The notes: generated by a model not told the origin, from the letters alone. 64,000 nucleotides of DNA from Synechococcus sp. WH 5701 (GCF_000153045.1 NZ_CH724159.1:1599513-1663512); one strand, 5' to 3'; shown: positions 9,800 to 20,715, counted from the stretch's first letter. Translations and numbers: made by a program.

Positions 9800-11076
9800 G
9801 CGGCTGGAGGCCGCCGCTGCAGGCCCGGCGCATCGGTGCGGCCCACCAGCGGAAGGGCCGCTCCTGCCAGGACGCGGTGGCTGTCGCCCACTGCCGCAGC
9901 CATGACGGCCAGCCCGTTGAGGTGATGGTTGTGGCCGATGGCCACGGCGGGGAGCGCTATCCCCTCAGCGACGTGGGCAGTGCCCTGGCCTGTGAACAGG
10001 CGCTGCTGGCGGTGGAGAAGCACCTGAGCCACAGGGCGCTGCAGGGCGCCCAGGCCCCGGGGCTCGAGGCCTGGGCCCACTGGCTGGGCACTGAGCTGCC
10101 CGAACAGATCCACAGCCGCTGGCTGGCACTGGTGCGGGAGCACTGGCAACAGCAGTCGATGGCCCCGGAGGCCGAGGTGCCACGGCTCTACGGCACCACC
10201 CTGGGGCTGGTGGTGATGGCCCCCTGCTGGTGGGGGTACACCGGTCTGGGTGACTGGGACCTGGTGCGGGTGGACGCCAGTGGGCAGGCAGCCCTGCTGA
10301 GCGAGGAGGCGGCTGGTGTTGGCGGCGGCGAAGCCACCGGCAGCCTCTGCCTGGAGCAGGCCGCCCAGCTGTTCCGCAGCGGGCTGGAGCCGATCGAACC
10401 CCCAGAAGCCAGCTTCGGCCTGCTGCTGAGCACCGATGGCATCCGCAAGTCGTGCGCCACCGACGCGGATTTCCTGATGCTCGCCGCTCACCTGATCGCC
10501 ACCCCCGCCGCCGGCGCCAGCGAGGCTCTGGCCGCGAACCTGGATCAGATCACCAGCGAGGGCAGCGGCGACGACGTTTCGATGGCGATGGCCCTGCACG
10601 GCAGCCTCAACACCCCCTGCGAGGGAACAGCCGCTGTCGAGCAACCCATTCAGGCCAGGAGCTTGCAGGTCCGGATGCCCGTGCTGCTCGGGGCCTTGCT
10701 GGTGGCCAGCGCCGGCCTCGGGGCCGGTTGGTACTGGCTGCAGGAGCGGAGCCTGGCACCCCAGCCGGCAGCGGCCGTGCGCCGCCAGATCAACCAGCTC
10801 TGTCAGGGCCCCACCGGAGCCATCGCCGGCACCCTCAGCAGCCGGCGCAGTCAGTTCACGGGACTGCGCCAGGGGCGCCTCACAGCCCCACCCTTGTTGG
10901 CCGCGGCCGATCTGGATCCCCTCGGGGCCCTGATCGCCAGCAGCTTCGATCCCGCCACGGGTGGAATGGTGCAGGGGGAGGCCCTGAAGGCCCTCGGCCT
11001 CTGCCCGCTCCTCGCTGCTGCCCTGCAGCGCCAATGGCAACCCCCGACCATCCCTGATCTCCCCGCCCCCCGATGA
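9796..11076 (+). CDS. PP2C-family Ser/Thr phosphatase with a membrane anchor
   Basis: A 426-aa protein initiated at a GTG that overlaps the vWA stop codon (GTGA); longer readings upstream are shadows of the vWA gene. PP2C motifs in order are CQDAVAV, VADGHGG (Asp48), TTLGLV, GLGDWD, STDGIRKS and GDDVSMAM, which supply the metal-binding aspartates. A membrane helix follows at about 294-315, then about 110 residues that would lie outside the membrane. It should reverse the phosphorylation made by the kinase two genes upstream. The helix-plus-tail architecture suggests an external sensing domain. Its last codons overlap the next ATG (ATGA). Confidence 0.88.
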   Translation: MSGWRPPLQARRIGAAHQRKGRSCQDAVAVAHCRSHDGQPVEVMVVADGHGGERYPLSDVGSALACEQALLAVEKHLSHRALQGAQAPGLEAWAHWLGTELPEQIHSRWLALVREHWQQQSMAPEAEVPRLYGTTLGLVVMAPCWWGYTGLGDWDLVRVDASGQAALLSEEAAGVGGGEATGSLCLEQAAQLFRSGLEPIEPPEASFGLLLSTDGIRKSCATDADFLMLAAHLIATPAAGASEALAANLDQITSEGSGDDVSMAMALHGSLNTPCEGTAAVEQPIQARSLQVRMPVLLGALLVASAGLGAGWYWLQERSLAPQPAAAVRRQINQLCQGPTGAIAGTLSSRRSQFTGLRQGRLTAPPLLAAADLDPLGALIASSFDPATGGMVQGEALKALGLCPLLAAALQRQWQPPTIPDLPAPR

Positions 11077-12059
11077 ACGACCACCAGCTCGGAGCCGCCC
11101 TCAGGCAGCAGGTGCTCAGCGACCTCCAGCGCGGCCGCGGTGCCGAAGGCCGCCGTCTGCAGGCCGTGGCCGGCGACCTCTGCGGCGAGGAGCAGATCAA
11201 GCTGCTGCCAGCCCTGCGCCATCTGGTGCTCTCGGCCGCCTTCGCCAGTGCGGCCAGCCAGACCCCGCCCCTCTCCGGTTCGCGGCTGTTGCCCAGGCTG
11301 ATGCAGGAACTAGAGGAGGTGTTCAACCCCGCCATCTGCAGACGCATGGAGAGCGTGGTGGGGGGACTGCTCGACCTGCCGCCCAAGGACGCCCCGGCGG
11401 TCGCCATACCCATGGCCAACGCGGTGGCACGCCTTCCGGCGACGCGCAGACCAGGGAGGTCAGCTTCTGTGAAACCTGTGCCAGCTCCGGCCAGTCGAGG
11501 CGGGGGCAACAATGCCCTGCTCGGTTTCCTGGCCTTTCTCACCGGCGGCCTGGCGGTGGCCCTGGTGGGCGCCGTGCTGCTGCTGCAGCAGTCCCCCCAG
11601 AGCAACGTGGAGAGCCCCTCCACCACCAGGCCCAGGTCGGAGCCAGCCGTGACCGCCGCGAAACCCTCAACGCCGCCCCAGGAACCGAGCCTGCCGGAAC
11701 CGCAGCCGCTCACCCCGCCTCAGCCGCCGGCGGCCAACACCGACAAGGCGATCGCCAGCGTTCAGGGCCTCTACGCCGCCCTCAGCAGCAAGGCCTACGA
11801 CCAGGCCCGCCGGTTCTTCGGGGGCGCAGCGGCTGATCAGTTCGATCCCGCCTTCTTCAACCAGTTCGAGCGGGTGAGCGTGGCCGATCTGCGCGAAACC
11901 AGCCAGGAGGGCTCCAGCGTCACCCTCGAGGGCCTGGTGACTTTCGTCTATCCCGATGGCAGCGTCCAGAGCGAAAGCCGCCGTTTCACCATCGACACCT
12001 CCAGCACTCCCGCCCTGATCACCGCCAGCGACTTCGGGGGCGTGATCAAGCCCCGCTAG
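11073..12059 (+). CDS. Single-pass membrane protein with a C-terminal NTF2-like (IMS-like) domain
   Basis: A 328-aa protein overlapping the PP2C gene by ATGA. Residues 1-100 are soluble and helical, about 148-173 form one membrane helix, and 175-222 are Pro/Ser/Thr-rich. Residues about 225-328, with IASVQGLYAALSSKAYDQA and RFFGGAAADQFD, look like the NTF2-fold IMS domains of cyanobacterial membrane proteins. The last gene of the phosphorylation cluster, it could be a sensor or a substrate: the Ser/Thr/Pro linker is a reasonable phosphorylation target. Domain assignment is by pattern only. Confidence 0.7.
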   Translation: MNDHQLGAALRQQVLSDLQRGRGAEGRRLQAVAGDLCGEEQIKLLPALRHLVLSAAFASAASQTPPLSGSRLLPRLMQELEEVFNPAICRRMESVVGGLLDLPPKDAPAVAIPMANAVARLPATRRPGRSASVKPVPAPASRGGGNNALLGFLAFLTGGLAVALVGAVLLLQQSPQSNVESPSTTRPRSEPAVTAAKPSTPPQEPSLPEPQPLTPPQPPAANTDKAIASVQGLYAALSSKAYDQARRFFGGAAADQFDPAFFNQFERVSVADLRETSQEGSSVTLEGLVTFVYPDGSVQSESRRFTIDTSSTPALITASDFGGVIKPR

Positions 12060-12097
12060 GTGGGGTTGGCCGCCAGGTGGGCGACGCCGGTGAGGCG

Positions 12098-13422
<1,325 letters not shown>

Positions 13423-13451
<29 letters not shown>

Positions 13452-14742
13452 GGGCGGAGGCGGTGAGCACCTCATGGCCCACCTCGGTCACCGCCACGTC
13501 GTCTTCGATGCGGATACCGATCCCCTTCCAGCGCTCCTCGATCTGAGGCTGTCCCTCGGGCACCGCCAGGCGGTCGCTCACATAAAGGCCCGGCTCCACC
13601 GTGAGAACCATGCCCGGCTCCAGCGGCTGGGGGTGCTCCCCGAGGCGGTAGGCGCCCACGTCGTGGACATCGAGGCCCAGCCAGTGGCCGGTGCGGTGCA
13701 TGTAGAGATGGCGGTAGGCCCCCTGCTCGATCAGGTCATCCACCGACCCGTTGAGCAGGCCGAGGTGAAGCAGGCCCTCCACCAGCACGCGCAGGGCCGC
13801 ACCGTGGACCTGCTCTGCATCGGCGCCGGGAGCCACGCTGGCGATCGCGGCCAGCTGGGCCTCGAGCACCAGCTCGTAGAGGGCCCGCTGCTCGCCGCTG
13901 AAGCGGCCGTTGACCGGGAAGGTGCGGGTGATGTCGCCGTTGTAGTAGTCCGAGACACTGCAGCCGGCGTCGATCAGCAGCAGGTCCCCGTCCCGCAGCG
14001 GTGCGTCGTTGCGGGTGTAATGCAGAACGCAGGCGTTGTCGCCACCGGCCACGATTGAGCCATAGGCCGGTCCGCGGGCGCCCTGCTCAAGGAAATGCTG
14101 CTCGATCACCGCCTGGATCTGGCGCTCACTCAGTCCTGGACGGGCCACCTCCCTGGCCCTCTCGTGGGCTTCAGCGGAAATTCGCGCCGCCTCCCGCAGC
14201 CGCTCCAGTTCCGCCGGGCTCTTGCGCAGGCGCATGTCCTGCAGGATCGGGCAGGGGGCCACCAGCCCCAGGGCCGCATGGCCCGTGCGCGGCGCACGAT
14301 CGAGCTGCTGGCCCCAGGCCTGCAGCACCAGGGGCTCCACAACAGCGTCGCGGCCCACGCGGAAAGCGATCCCTTCGGCGCCCTGGAGGTAGTCGGCAAG
14401 GCGGGAGGCCAGCTCGGCACGGGGGTGGGCCAGATCGGCGCCGAAATGCTCCACCGCCCCCTCGCAGCCCCAGCGGAAGCCGTTCCAGACTTCGGCGGAG
14501 GGATCCCTGGGCTCGACGAACAGAACGAAGGGGTTGTCGCTCTGGTGAGGAAGGAAAAGGGCGACGGCCCCGGGCTCATCGAAGCCGGTGAGGTACCAGA
14601 AGTCGCTCTGCTGGCGGAAGGGATACTCCACATCGGCGTGGTGACGCACCAGCGGGGCCGCCGGAATCACCGCCGCCGCACCCCCCAGCGCCTCCAGGAA
14701 ACGCACACGACGCTGGTGGAACTCGGTCTGGGGGATCACCAT
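13423..14742 (-). CDS. pepP: Xaa-Pro aminopeptidase (aminopeptidase P)
   Basis: A 439-aa dinuclear metallopeptidase that removes N-terminal residues preceding proline. The N-terminal aminopeptidase-P domain has PFRQQSDFWYLTGFDEPGA. The pita-bread domain carries the metal ligands LLLIDAG, NGDITRT, HRTGHWLGLDVHD, TVEPGLYV and RIEDDVAV. Length is normal. The ATG at 14742 begins MVIPQTEFHQRRVRFLE, as expected; the open frame runs further upstream only because of high G+C. It converges on and overlaps the HAD gene by 29 bases. Confidence 0.96.
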
Positions 14743-14826
14743 GGGGTCTGAGCCTCTAGCGAGAAGATGGCATAGCCCATTGAATGAACGTGTTCCCATG
14801 CCGCGATCGGCCGCGACGACAACCCG

Positions 14827-15840
14827 ATGAATGAGCTCCTGGGTCTGGCGGCCCTGGTGGTGGTGATCCTGATCGGGTCGGCTGTCTGCTCCGGAGTGGA
14901 GGCGGCCATGCTCACGGTCAATCCCCTGCGGGTGCATGAACTGGCCAGCAGGCCGAGGCGGGTGCGGGGGGCCAGGGCCCTGCTCGACCTCAAGAACCGC
15001 ATGGGCCGCGCACTGGCCGTGCTGGTGATCCTCAACAACGGCTTCAACATCTTCGGCAGCCTGATGCTGGGCAGCTACGCCGGCTGGGTGTTCTCCAGGC
15101 TCGGCGTCGACCGGATCGCCCTGCCACTCTTCTCCGTGGGGCTCACCGTGCTGGTGATCATGCTCGGGGAGATCCTGCCCAAGGCCCTGGGCAGCCGCCT
15201 GGCGCTGCCGGTGTCGCTGGCCAGCGCCGCACCGGTGAGCCTGCTGCTGCGGCTGATGCTGCCGCTGGTGCTGCTGCTGGAGCGGATGATGCCGGCGATC
15301 ACCGCCGAGAGCGAACTCACCACTGATGAGGAGGAGATCCGCCTGTTGGCACGGCTGGGCTCGCAGAAAGGCCAGATCGAAGCCGACGAGGCGGCGATGA
15401 TCGCCAAGGTGTTTCAGCTCAACGACCTCACAGCACGGGATCTGATGGTGCCCCGGGTGGCCGCTCCCACGGTGTCGGGCCATGCGCCGCTGGAGAGCGT
15501 GCGCGATCTGCTGCTCACCAACACCGCCGGCTGGTGGGTGGTGCTCGGTGAGGAGGTGGATGAGGTGCTGGGGGTGGCCAGCCGCGAGTGCCTGCTGGTG
15601 GCCCTGGTGGAGGGCCGCGGCAGCGAAAGCGCCCTCAGCCTCACCGAACCGGTGGAGTTCGTGCCGGAGATGATCCGCGCCGACCGATTGCTCACCGCCT
15701 TCCGCCGCAGCAGCCATTCGGTGCGGGTGGTGGTGGATGAATTCGGCGGGTTCGTGGGGGTGATCGGTGCCGACGCCGTGCTGGCGGTGCTGGCGGGCTG
15801 GTGGCGGCGGCCCCAGCCCGCCGGGGAGGCCCAGGGATGA
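14827..15840 (+). CDS. CNNM/DUF21 transmembrane protein with CBS domains (TlyC/CorC-like)
   Basis: A 337-aa membrane protein. Residues about 1-160 contain the DUF21 (CNNM) transmembrane region with VILNNGFNIFGSLMLG and VIMLGEILPKALGSRLALP. A cytosolic CBS pair follows (about 195-325), beginning with DLMVPRVAAPTV and containing VVDEFGGFVGVIG. Family members are Mg/Co transport or efflux regulators rather than true hemolysins. It lies 84 bases from the divergent pepP. Its stop overlaps the ATG of the GTPase gene (ATGA). Confidence 0.9.
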   Translation: MNELLGLAALVVVILIGSAVCSGVEAAMLTVNPLRVHELASRPRRVRGARALLDLKNRMGRALAVLVILNNGFNIFGSLMLGSYAGWVFSRLGVDRIALPLFSVGLTVLVIMLGEILPKALGSRLALPVSLASAAPVSLLLRLMLPLVLLLERMMPAITAESELTTDEEEIRLLARLGSQKGQIEADEAAMIAKVFQLNDLTARDLMVPRVAAPTVSGHAPLESVRDLLLTNTAGWWVVLGEEVDEVLGVASRECLLVALVEGRGSESALSLTEPVEFVPEMIRADRLLTAFRRSSHSVRVVVDEFGGFVGVIGADAVLAVLAGWWRRPQPAGEAQG

Positions 15841-17165
15841 CCGCAACGGCCATGGCCCCGCCGCCAGTTCTCGAGCGTTGTGAACAGCTGCTGCTGCGCT
15901 GGCGCGGCCAGCTGGCTCTGAGCGCACGGGAGCGAGCCAGCCTGGGGCCGGAACTGGCCGCCTTCGATCGCCAGCTGGGGCGGCTGCGGCGCCGGGAGCT
16001 CCATGTGGCCGTGCTCGGCCGGGTGGGCGTGGGCAAATCGAGCCTGCTCAATGCCTTGCTTGGGGAGCACCGTTTCGCCACCGACCTGGCCCATGGCTCC
16101 ACCAGAGAGCAGCAGCGGCAGCCCTGGCCCGGGGCGATGGCCAGGCCGCTGCAGGTGCAGCTGGTCGACACCCCCGGCATCGATGAGGTGGCCGCCGCCG
16201 CCCGGCAACGCCTGGCCGCCCGGGTGGCCCTGGGGGCTGATCTGGTGCTGGTGGTGCTTGATGGCGACCTCAGCCGGGTCGAGGCCGAGGCGGTGCAGCA
16301 GCTGCTGAGCTCGGGCAAACCCCTGCTGCTGGTGGTCAACCGCATCGACGGCTGGCCCGAGGGGGAGCGGCAGGCCCTGCTGGCCAGCATCCGCCGCCGG
16401 CTTCCCGCCGGCGCCCGTGAGCTGGAGCTGGTGGCCGTTGCCGCGGCGCCCCGGGGAGGCGTGCTGCGCCCCGACGGCAGGGTGCGCAGCGAGCCCCTGC
16501 CGCCGCTGGTGGAGCCCCTGCGCGAGCGGCTCACCGGCCTGCTCCGGGCCCATGGGGAGCTGCTGCTGGCCCTCAACGCCCTGGCAGCCGGCGATCGCTT
16601 CAACCAGCGGCTCTCGCACTGGCGCCTGCAGCAGCATCGCCGCCAGGCTCAGACGCTGATCGGACGCTTCGCGGCCCTCAAGGCCACCGGTGTGGCGGCC
16701 AACCCCCTGATCCTGCTGGATCTGGCCGGTGGGCTGGCCCTGGACACGGCCCTGGTGCTGCAGCTGTGCGAGCTCTACGGACTGCCGCTGAGTGGGCCTC
16801 AGGCCAGGGCACTGCTGGGCCGCCTCTCCGGCCACAGCGCCCTGCTGGGGGGCGCCCAGCTGGCCCTGCAACTGCTGCTCGGCGGAGTGCGCCAGCTGTT
16901 GCTGCTGGCGGCGCCGGCCACCGCCGGGCTGTCCCTGGCTCCGGCGGCGCCGGTGGCCCTGGCCCAGGCGGCCCTGGCGATCCAGACCACCCGCCGGACC
17001 GGGCGGCTGGCTGCCGCCGCCCTGCTCAATGGAACCAAGCGCGGCCGGGCCCGCCCCGGGGCGCTGCTGCGCCGCCTGGGGCGCCATGACCCCCAGGCGC
17101 GTCAATGGCTGGAGCAGTGGCAGCTGGAGGGCCGCGAGGCCGTGAACGCCAGCCTGCTGCCGTGA
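15837..17165 (+). CDS. Dynamin/Era-type GTP-binding protein with hydrophobic C-terminal region
   Basis: A 442-aa protein; the ATG at 15837 overlaps the upstream stop. G motifs are GRVGVGKSS (61-69), DTPG (111-114) and NRID (168-171, for NKxD). Residues about 270-420 are hydrophobic and Ala/Leu-rich, with GLALDTALVLQLCELYGLPLS resembling the DUF697 membrane-associated domain. It probably acts at a membrane. The function is unknown. The gene overlaps nadD by GTGA, so it is likely in one transcript with the CNNM gene and the NAD genes. Confidence 0.85.
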   Translation: MTATAMAPPPVLERCEQLLLRWRGQLALSARERASLGPELAAFDRQLGRLRRRELHVAVLGRVGVGKSSLLNALLGEHRFATDLAHGSTREQQRQPWPGAMARPLQVQLVDTPGIDEVAAAARQRLAARVALGADLVLVVLDGDLSRVEAEAVQQLLSSGKPLLLVVNRIDGWPEGERQALLASIRRRLPAGARELELVAVAAAPRGGVLRPDGRVRSEPLPPLVEPLRERLTGLLRAHGELLLALNALAAGDRFNQRLSHWRLQQHRRQAQTLIGRFAALKATGVAANPLILLDLAGGLALDTALVLQLCELYGLPLSGPQARALLGRLSGHSALLGGAQLALQLLLGGVRQLLLLAAPATAGLSLAPAAPVALAQAALAIQTTRRTGRLAAAALLNGTKRGRARPGALLRRLGRHDPQARQWLEQWQLEGREAVNASLLP

Positions 17166-17776
17166 GTGAATCCGCCGGCCAGCCGTCCTCGGTGGCCCTG
17201 TTCGGCACCAGCGCCGATCCACCGACCCTCGGGCACCGCAGCCTGCTGGCGGGGCTCAGCCGGCTCTACCCCCTGGTGAGGACCTGGGCGAGCGACAACC
17301 CCTTCAAGAGCCATGGGGCACCGCTGGCCATGCGGGCGGCCCTGCTGGAGGCGGTGGTGGAGGGTCTGGAGAGTCCCAACCTGTGCGTCGACCAGAGCCT
17401 GAGCAGCCCCAGGGCCCTCGACACCCTGGAGCGGGCGGAGCGGCAGTGGCCGGAGGCGGAGCTGGTGTTCGTGGTGGGCAGCGACCTGCTGCCCCAGATC
17501 CAGCGCTGGTATGCGGCGGATGAGATCCTGCGCCGCTGCCGTCTGGCGGTGGTCCCGAGACTGGGCTGGCCGCTCGACTCCCTGCAGATCGAGCAGCTCA
17601 ATCGCCGGGGCGGCCGGGTGGAGGTGCTGCCCCTGCAGATCCCGGCCACGGCCAGCTCCGCCATCCGCCGTCACCCCGACCCTCAACTGGTGCCGCCTGA
17701 GCTCTGGCCGGTGCTGCTGGAGCAGAATCTCTATGGCCTGCGCTCCTGTCTGGCCAGCCGCCCTCCCCTGCGCTGA
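17162..17776 (+). CDS. nadD: Nicotinate-nucleotide adenylyltransferase
   Basis: A 204-aa enzyme that adenylates nicotinate mononucleotide to deamido-NAD in NAD synthesis. The nucleotidyltransferase signature reads LFGTSADPPTLGHRSLL (a diverged GGxFDPxHxGH), with VVGSDLLPQIQRW and the C-terminal IPATASSAIRRH (ISxTxIR type). It starts at a GTG that overlaps the GTPase stop, and its own stop overlaps the ATG of nadE (TGATG). Adjacency to nadE strongly supports the assignment. Confidence 0.92.
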   Translation: MSESAGQPSSVALFGTSADPPTLGHRSLLAGLSRLYPLVRTWASDNPFKSHGAPLAMRAALLEAVVEGLESPNLCVDQSLSSPRALDTLERAERQWPEAELVFVVGSDLLPQIQRWYAADEILRRCRLAVVPRLGWPLDSLQIEQLNRRGGRVEVLPLQIPATASSAIRRHPDPQLVPPELWPVLLEQNLYGLRSCLASRPPLR

Positions 17777-19482
17777 TGCGTCTTGCCCTGGCACAGATCA
17801 ATCCCCTCGTGGGGGATCTGCGCGGCAATGCCGCCCAGCTACTGGAGCACAGCCAGCGGGCCGCGCTAGCGGGCGCCGATCTGGTGATCAGCCCGGAGCT
17901 TTCGCTCTGGGGATACCCCCCGCGGGACCTGCTGCTGCGCCCCTCCCTGCTGCTGGAGCAGGGGCGGGTGCTCGAGGCCCTCGCCGCCGAGCTGCCGCCG
18001 GGGCTTGGCCTGCTGCTCGGCCTGGTGGATCCGATCGCCGGGCGCGAGCTGCCTGCCCTGTACAACGCCGCTGCCCTGGTGCAACGGGGCAGCTGGCGGG
18101 TGGTGGCCCGCAAGCGGCTGCTGCCCAGCTACGACGTGTTCGATGAACGGCGCTACTTCCAACCCGGAGACCAGGCCTGCCTGCTGGAGTGGCCGGGGGC
18201 CGATCGGGTCTGGCGCCTGGGGCTCACCATCTGCGAAGACCTCTGGGTGGAGGAGCGGGTGCAGGGGCACCGGCTGGCGGGTGCCGACCCGATCGCGGAG
18301 CTGGCTCCCCAACGCCCCGATCTGCTGCTGAACCTCTCCGCCTCCCCCTTCGCCCAGGGGAAACCGGAGCTGCGGCTGGAGCTGGCGGGGGCGGCGGCGG
18401 CCCGCCTGGGCTGTCCGGTGGTCTACGTGAACCAGGTGGGGGGCAACGACGAGCTGGTCTTCGATGGGGGCAGCTTCGTGATCGATCCCCAGGCCCGGGT
18501 GCTGCGCCAGCTGCCCTGCGCCCAGGTGGCCCTCGAGCTGTGGGAGCCCGATCTTCTGGACACGGCGCCAGCGGCCCCAGCCTCCCCGGCGCCGCCACCC
18601 CTGGAGCAGCTGTTCCGGGTGCTGGTGCTGGGGGTGCACGACTACGCCCGCAAGTGCGGATTCCAGCGGGTGGTGCTGGGGTTGAGCGGCGGCATCGACT
18701 CGGCCCTCGTGGCCGTGATCGCCGCGGCGGCCCTCGGGCCCGAGCAGGTGCAGGCCCTGCTGATGCCCTCCCCCTACAGCTCCGCAGGGTCGCGCCTCGA
18801 TGCGATCGATCTCGCCAACCGGTTGGGGCTGCCCCACCAGACGGTAGCGATCAAGACCTTGATGGAGGCCTTCGACCACAGCCTGGATCCTGTTTTTGGG
18901 GGGGCTCCCCAGGGGCTGACCGCCGAGAACCTGCAGTCGCGCATCCGCGGCACGCTGCTGATGGCAGTGGCCAACCAGCAGGGCCGCCTGCTGCTGTCCA
19001 CCGGCAACAAGTCGGAGCTGGCGGTGGGCTACTGCACCCTCTACGGCGACATGAACGGCGGGCTCGCGGTGATCGGCGATCTCTACAAGACCACCGTGTT
19101 CCGGCTCTGCCACTGGCTCGACACTGAGGCCGCCGCCGATTGCCGCCAGTCCCTGGGCCTGCCCGCCAGCGGCGAACTGATCGGCGCCGCCATCCGCACC
19201 AAGCCCCCCAGCGCCGAACTGCGGCCCGACCAGCGCGACACCGATTCCCTGCCCGACTACGACCAGCTCGATCCCCTGCTCAGGGCCTACATCGAGGAGC
19301 TGCGTTCACCGGAGGAGCTGATCGTCCAGGGTCAGGTGGATGGCGAGCTGGCACGACGCGTGTACCGGCTGCTGCGCACGGCCGAATTCAAACGCCGCCA
19401 GGCAGCACCCCTGCTGAAGGTGAGCGGCCGGGCCTTCGGCGGGGGCTGGCGCATGCCCATCGCCGCCGGACCGCTCTCTTGA
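17776..19482 (+). CDS. nadE: Glutamine-dependent NAD+ synthetase
   Basis: A 568-aa two-domain enzyme that converts deamido-NAD to NAD with glutamine as nitrogen donor. The N-terminal nitrilase-like glutaminase domain carries the Glu41-Lys113-Cys153 triad in ISPELSLWGYPPRDLL, ARKRLLPSYDVFDE and LTICEDLW. The C-terminal ATP pyrophosphatase domain has GLSGGIDSALVAV and STGNKSELAVGYCTLYGDM. It overlaps nadD by one base, so the last two steps of NAD synthesis are co-transcribed. Confidence 0.97.
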   Translation: MRLALAQINPLVGDLRGNAAQLLEHSQRAALAGADLVISPELSLWGYPPRDLLLRPSLLLEQGRVLEALAAELPPGLGLLLGLVDPIAGRELPALYNAAALVQRGSWRVVARKRLLPSYDVFDERRYFQPGDQACLLEWPGADRVWRLGLTICEDLWVEERVQGHRLAGADPIAELAPQRPDLLLNLSASPFAQGKPELRLELAGAAAARLGCPVVYVNQVGGNDELVFDGGSFVIDPQARVLRQLPCAQVALELWEPDLLDTAPAAPASPAPPPLEQLFRVLVLGVHDYARKCGFQRVVLGLSGGIDSALVAVIAAAALGPEQVQALLMPSPYSSAGSRLDAIDLANRLGLPHQTVAIKTLMEAFDHSLDPVFGGAPQGLTAENLQSRIRGTLLMAVANQQGRLLLSTGNKSELAVGYCTLYGDMNGGLAVIGDLYKTTVFRLCHWLDTEAAADCRQSLGLPASGELIGAAIRTKPPSAELRPDQRDTDSLPDYDQLDPLLRAYIEELRSPEELIVQGQVDGELARRVYRLLRTAEFKRRQAAPLLKVSGRAFGGGWRMPIAAGPLS

Positions 19483-19575
19483 GGGGGGCTCAGCTGAGGG
19501 GTCAGTGCCCAATCCGTGGCGAAAGCTGGCGATCGGGCGGCCAGCCCGCCAACCTGGAAGGAGCTTCTCATTGGC

Positions 19576-20715
19576 ATGGCCAGCATGGGCCCAGCGGCAC
19601 CGATCGCGAGCATCGGTGTTCCCAGGGAGATCAAACGGGATGAACAGCGGGTGGCCCTCAGCCCCGATGGGGTGAGGGAGCTGGTGTCCCAGGGCCTCGA
19701 AGTGCGTGTCGAGGCGGGAGCCGGCCAGGGGGCCGGCATGGAGGACGCCAGTTACGCCGAGGCTGGAGCGCGCCTGGTCGACCGCGAGGAGGCCTGGGGT
19801 GCCCATCTGGTGGTGAAGGTGAAGGAACCCCAGCCGGAGGAGTTCCCCTTCCTGCGCGGTGATCAGGTGCTGTTCACCTACCTGCACCTGGCCGCCTACC
19901 CCGAGGTGGGCCGGGCCCTGCTGGAGGCGGGCACCACCGGCGTGGCCTACGAAACCGTCCAGCTCGACAACGGCAACCTGCCGCTGCTGGCGCCGATGAG
20001 CGAAATCGCTGGTCGGCTGGCCGCCCAGGTGGGGGCCCATCTACTCGAGAAACCCCATGGTGGCAGGGGTGTGCTCATGGGCGGCTGCGCCGGGGTGCGG
20101 CCGGCGCGGGTGATCGTGCTCGGAGCCGGCACCGTGGGCTGGCATGCCGCCCGGGTCGCCGCGGCCATGGATGCGGAGGTGTTCCTGCTGGATCACACCC
20201 CCCAGCGCCTGCGCATGCTCGAGCCCCAGCGGATCGGGCGGATGGTGAGTCTGGTGAGCAGCAACAGCCTGATCGAGCGGCTGGTTCCCAGCGCTGACCT
20301 GGTGGTGGGCGCGGTGCTGACCCCCGGCAGCCGGGCCCCCACCCTGGTGGATGAGGAGGTGGTGAAGCGGATGAAGCCAGGCTCAGTGATCGTCGATGTG
20401 GCCATCGATCAGGGGGGCTGCATCGCCACCAGCCGCGAGACCACCCACACCGATCCTGTGGTGACCATCCATGGCGTTCAGCACTACGCCGTGGGCAACA
20501 TGCCCGGCGCCGTGCCCTTCACCTCCACCGAAGCCCTGGTCAGCGTCACCCTGCCCTACATCATGGGCATCGCCGGTCGGGGACTGGTGGAGGCGGTCAC
20601 CGAGCGGCCCGAGCTGCTCTCCGGCCTCAACACGGTGGATGGGGCCGTGTGCCATCCCGGAGTGGCCAAGGCCCTGGGGATGCCGACCCGCCATCCGATG
20701 GCCTGTCTGCGCTGA
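19576..20715 (+). CDS. ald: Alanine dehydrogenase
   Basis: A 379-aa NAD-dependent enzyme that interconverts alanine with pyruvate and ammonia. Signatures include IGVPREIKRDEQRVAL, VKVKEPQPEEFPF, YLHLAAYPEV, the Rossmann motif VIVLGAGTVGWHAARVA and VDVAIDQGGCIATS. The ATG at 19576 has an AAGGAG sequence upstream, at a spacing of about 12 bases, and gives the usual length. Its 3' end overlaps DUF3326 on the other strand by 89 bases. Confidence 0.96.
   Translation: MASMGPAAPIASIGVPREIKRDEQRVALSPDGVRELVSQGLEVRVEAGAGQGAGMEDASYAEAGARLVDREEAWGAHLVVKVKEPQPEEFPFLRGDQVLFTYLHLAAYPEVGRALLEAGTTGVAYETVQLDNGNLPLLAPMSEIAGRLAAQVGAHLLEKPHGGRGVLMGGCAGVRPARVIVLGAGTVGWHAARVAAAMDAEVFLLDHTPQRLRMLEPQRIGRMVSLVSSNSLIERLVPSADLVVGAVLTPGSRAPTLVDEEVVKRMKPGSVIVDVAIDQGGCIATSRETTHTDPVVTIHGVQHYAVGNMPGAVPFTSTEALVSVTLPYIMGIAGRGLVEAVTERPELLSGLNTVDGAVCHPGVAKALGMPTRHPMACLR

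Noticed and set aside
14743..15927. N-terminal extension of the pepP frame
   Set aside because: The extra ~395 codons are antisense to the CNNM gene; normal PepP length is reached from the ATG at 14742.
15414..17222. 602-codon minus-strand frame
   Set aside because: Antisense to the CNNM and GTPase genes; Gln/Gly/Pro-rich with no motif.
17866..19113. 415-codon minus-strand frame
   Set aside because: Antisense to nadE, whose catalytic motifs are clear.
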